Assembly: GCA_019746155.1 (NCBI GenBank)
Contig: JAIESJ010000269.1
Coordinates: 1 to 5,989, forward strand
DNA: 5,989 bases
Direction: 5' to 3'
Source of the DNA: Burkholderiales bacterium
GTDB taxonomy: Bacteria; Pseudomonadota; Gammaproteobacteria; Burkholderiales; SG8-41
Program-made: the position numbers and the translations under genes
Shown here: piece after piece, positions 5,106 to 5,989 of the stretch
Position numbering within the stretch: position 1 is the first letter of the stretch
How the letters are laid out: each line of letters opens with the position of its first letter
The notes under the pieces: model-generated
What the model saw: only the letters and a program-made list of their open reading frames with translations
Told to the model about the DNA's origin: nothing
Databases searched by the model: none

Positions 5106-5989
5106 TCACGTCTCATCTTCATCATCATCCGCCTCGACGATCCGCTCGAGCCCGGCGAGTTTTTCGCCTTCATCGAGATTGATGAGTCTCACGCCCTGGG
5201 TCGAACGGCCCATGTCGCGGATTTCGGAAACCCGCGTGCGGATCAGCACGCCGCCGGTGGTGATCAGCATGATTTCGTCGTCCTTGTTCACCAGCCGCGC
5301 CGCCAGCAGCCGGCCATTGCGCTCGCTGCACTGGATCGCAATCATGCCCTGGGTGCCGCGGCCGTGGCGCGTGTATTCCGTGATCGGCGTGCGCTTGCCA
5401 TAGCCGTTCTCCGTGGCGGTCAGCACCGACAGCTTCTCGTCGCTCGCGGTAAGCAGCGAAATCACGTGCTGCCCCTTCGCCAGCTTCATGCCGCGCACGC
5501 CGGCGGCATTGCGCCCCATCACGCGCACTTCCGATTCCGCAAAGCGCACCGCTTTGCCGCCGTCGGAAAACAGCATGATATCCTGCTTGCCGTCGGTCAG
5601 CGCCACGCCGATCAGGTAGTCGCCGTCGTCCAGCTTGACCGCGATGATGCCCTTGGACATGGGGCGGGAAAACGCCGACAGCGGGGTCTTCTTGACCGTG
5701 CCGTTGGCGGTGCACATGAATATGAAGTGGTCCTCGTCGAATTCCTTCACCGGCAGGATGGCGGTGATCTTTTCGTGCTCCATCAACGGCACCAGATTGA
5801 CGATGGGCTTGCCGCGCGAAGACCGGCTGCCCTGCGGCACCGAATAAACCTTGATCCAGTAGACGCGCCCGCGGTCGGAGAAGCACAGGATGTAGTCGTG
5901 AGTGTTGGCGATAAACAGATTGTCGACGAAATCATCTTCCTTCGTCGTCGTCGCCTGCTTGCCGCGCCCACCGCGCTTCTGCGCGCGAT
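5106..5989 (-). CDS. gyrA: DNA gyrase subunit A, C-terminal domain (5' part outside the window)
   Basis: Gyrase A breaks and rejoins DNA; its C-terminal beta-pinwheel wraps DNA to give negative supercoiling. The window holds the last 293 residues and a TGA stop (5108-5106); the reading frame is open to the right edge with two leftover bases. Seen: the GyrA box QKRGGRG at window residues 3-9, matching the QRRGGKG of E. coli GyrA and identifying gyrase rather than topoisomerase IV subunit ParC. Next come DDFVDNLFIANTHDYILCF-type first-blade sequence and repeated blade signatures such as GRVYWIKVYSVP, GTVKKTPLSAF, GYGKRTPITEY and GVLIRTRVSEI, each ending in a G-rich turn. The tail is highly acidic (ADDDEDET), as in other proteobacterial GyrA proteins, where it tunes supercoiling. 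The breakage-reunion domain and the catalytic tyrosine lie outside. serC follows after only 16 bp, so read-through from gyrA into the amino acid genes is likely. Confidence 0.98.
   Translation of the reverse strand, partial: RAQKRGGRGKQATTTKEDDFVDNLFIANTHDYILCFSDRGRVYWIKVYSVPQGSRSSRGKPIVNLVPLMEHEKITAILPVKEFDEDHFIFMCTANGTVKKTPLSAFSRPMSKGIIAVKLDDGDYLIGVALTDGKQDIMLFSDGGKAVRFAESEVRVMGRNAAGVRGMKLAKGQHVISLLTASDEKLSVLTATENGYGKRTPITEYTRHGRGTQGMIAIQCSERNGRLLAARLVNKDDEIMLITTGGVLIRTRVSEIRDMGRSTQGVRLINLDEGEKLAGLERIVEADDDEDET

Noticed and set aside
5170..5886. Minus-strand frame of 238 codons inside gyrA in another phase
   Set aside because: The overlapping frame has the GyrA box and pinwheel repeats; this one is arginine- and alanine-rich shadow sequence.

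Overview
The window is a densely packed, single-strand gene block: every supported gene reads on the minus strand. The order in the direction of transcription (right to left) is gyrA (3' part only), serC, serA, pheA, hisC, tyrA (5' part only). The sequence is GC-rich. This is the core of the proteobacterial 'aromatic supraoperon' (gyrA-serC-pheA-hisC-tyrA, usually followed by aroA, cmk and rpsA), and the gene order plus the protein motifs point to a betaproteobacterium or a close relative. Genus cannot be decided from the sequence alone.

Layout. 5106-5989: C-terminal domain of DNA gyrase subunit A with its GyrA box and acidic tail. 4007-5089: phosphoserine aminotransferase, 16 bp after gyrA, with a clear Shine-Dalgarno (SD) motif. 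2827-4014: a phosphoglycerate dehydrogenase with a C-terminal ACT domain, overlapping serC by 8 bp. 1675-2739: bifunctional chorismate mutase/prephenate dehydratase (P-protein). 493-1599: HisC-type aminotransferase. 1-436: N-terminal part of prephenate dehydrogenase.

How they work together. SerA and SerC are consecutive steps from 3-phosphoglycerate to phosphoserine, and SerC also serves pyridoxal-phosphate synthesis in many bacteria. PheA makes prephenate and phenylpyruvate, TyrA makes 4-hydroxyphenylpyruvate, and a HisC-family aminotransferase in this position is a plausible candidate for the final transamination to phenylalanine and tyrosine besides its histidine role. Both PheA and SerA carry ACT domains, so feedback control by phenylalanine and possibly serine is likely.

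The most interesting non-coding signal lies in the three larger gaps (serA-pheA 87 bp, pheA-hisC 75 bp, hisC-tyrA 56 bp). Each holds two short, degenerate tandem arrays of a 7- or 8-bp unit facing each other as an inverted pair. The stop codon of the upstream gene is embedded in one array, and the other array runs close to the start codon of the next gene. The unit sequence differs from gap to gap but the architecture is shared. The three genes that follow these gaps lack a recognisable SD, whereas serC and serA, which do not follow such gaps, have one. Other points of note are the atypical SerA active site and a low-GC codon patch around the PLP lysine of hisC. No RNA genes, insertion sequences or CRISPR arrays were seen, and there is no gene-free stretch above 300 bases.
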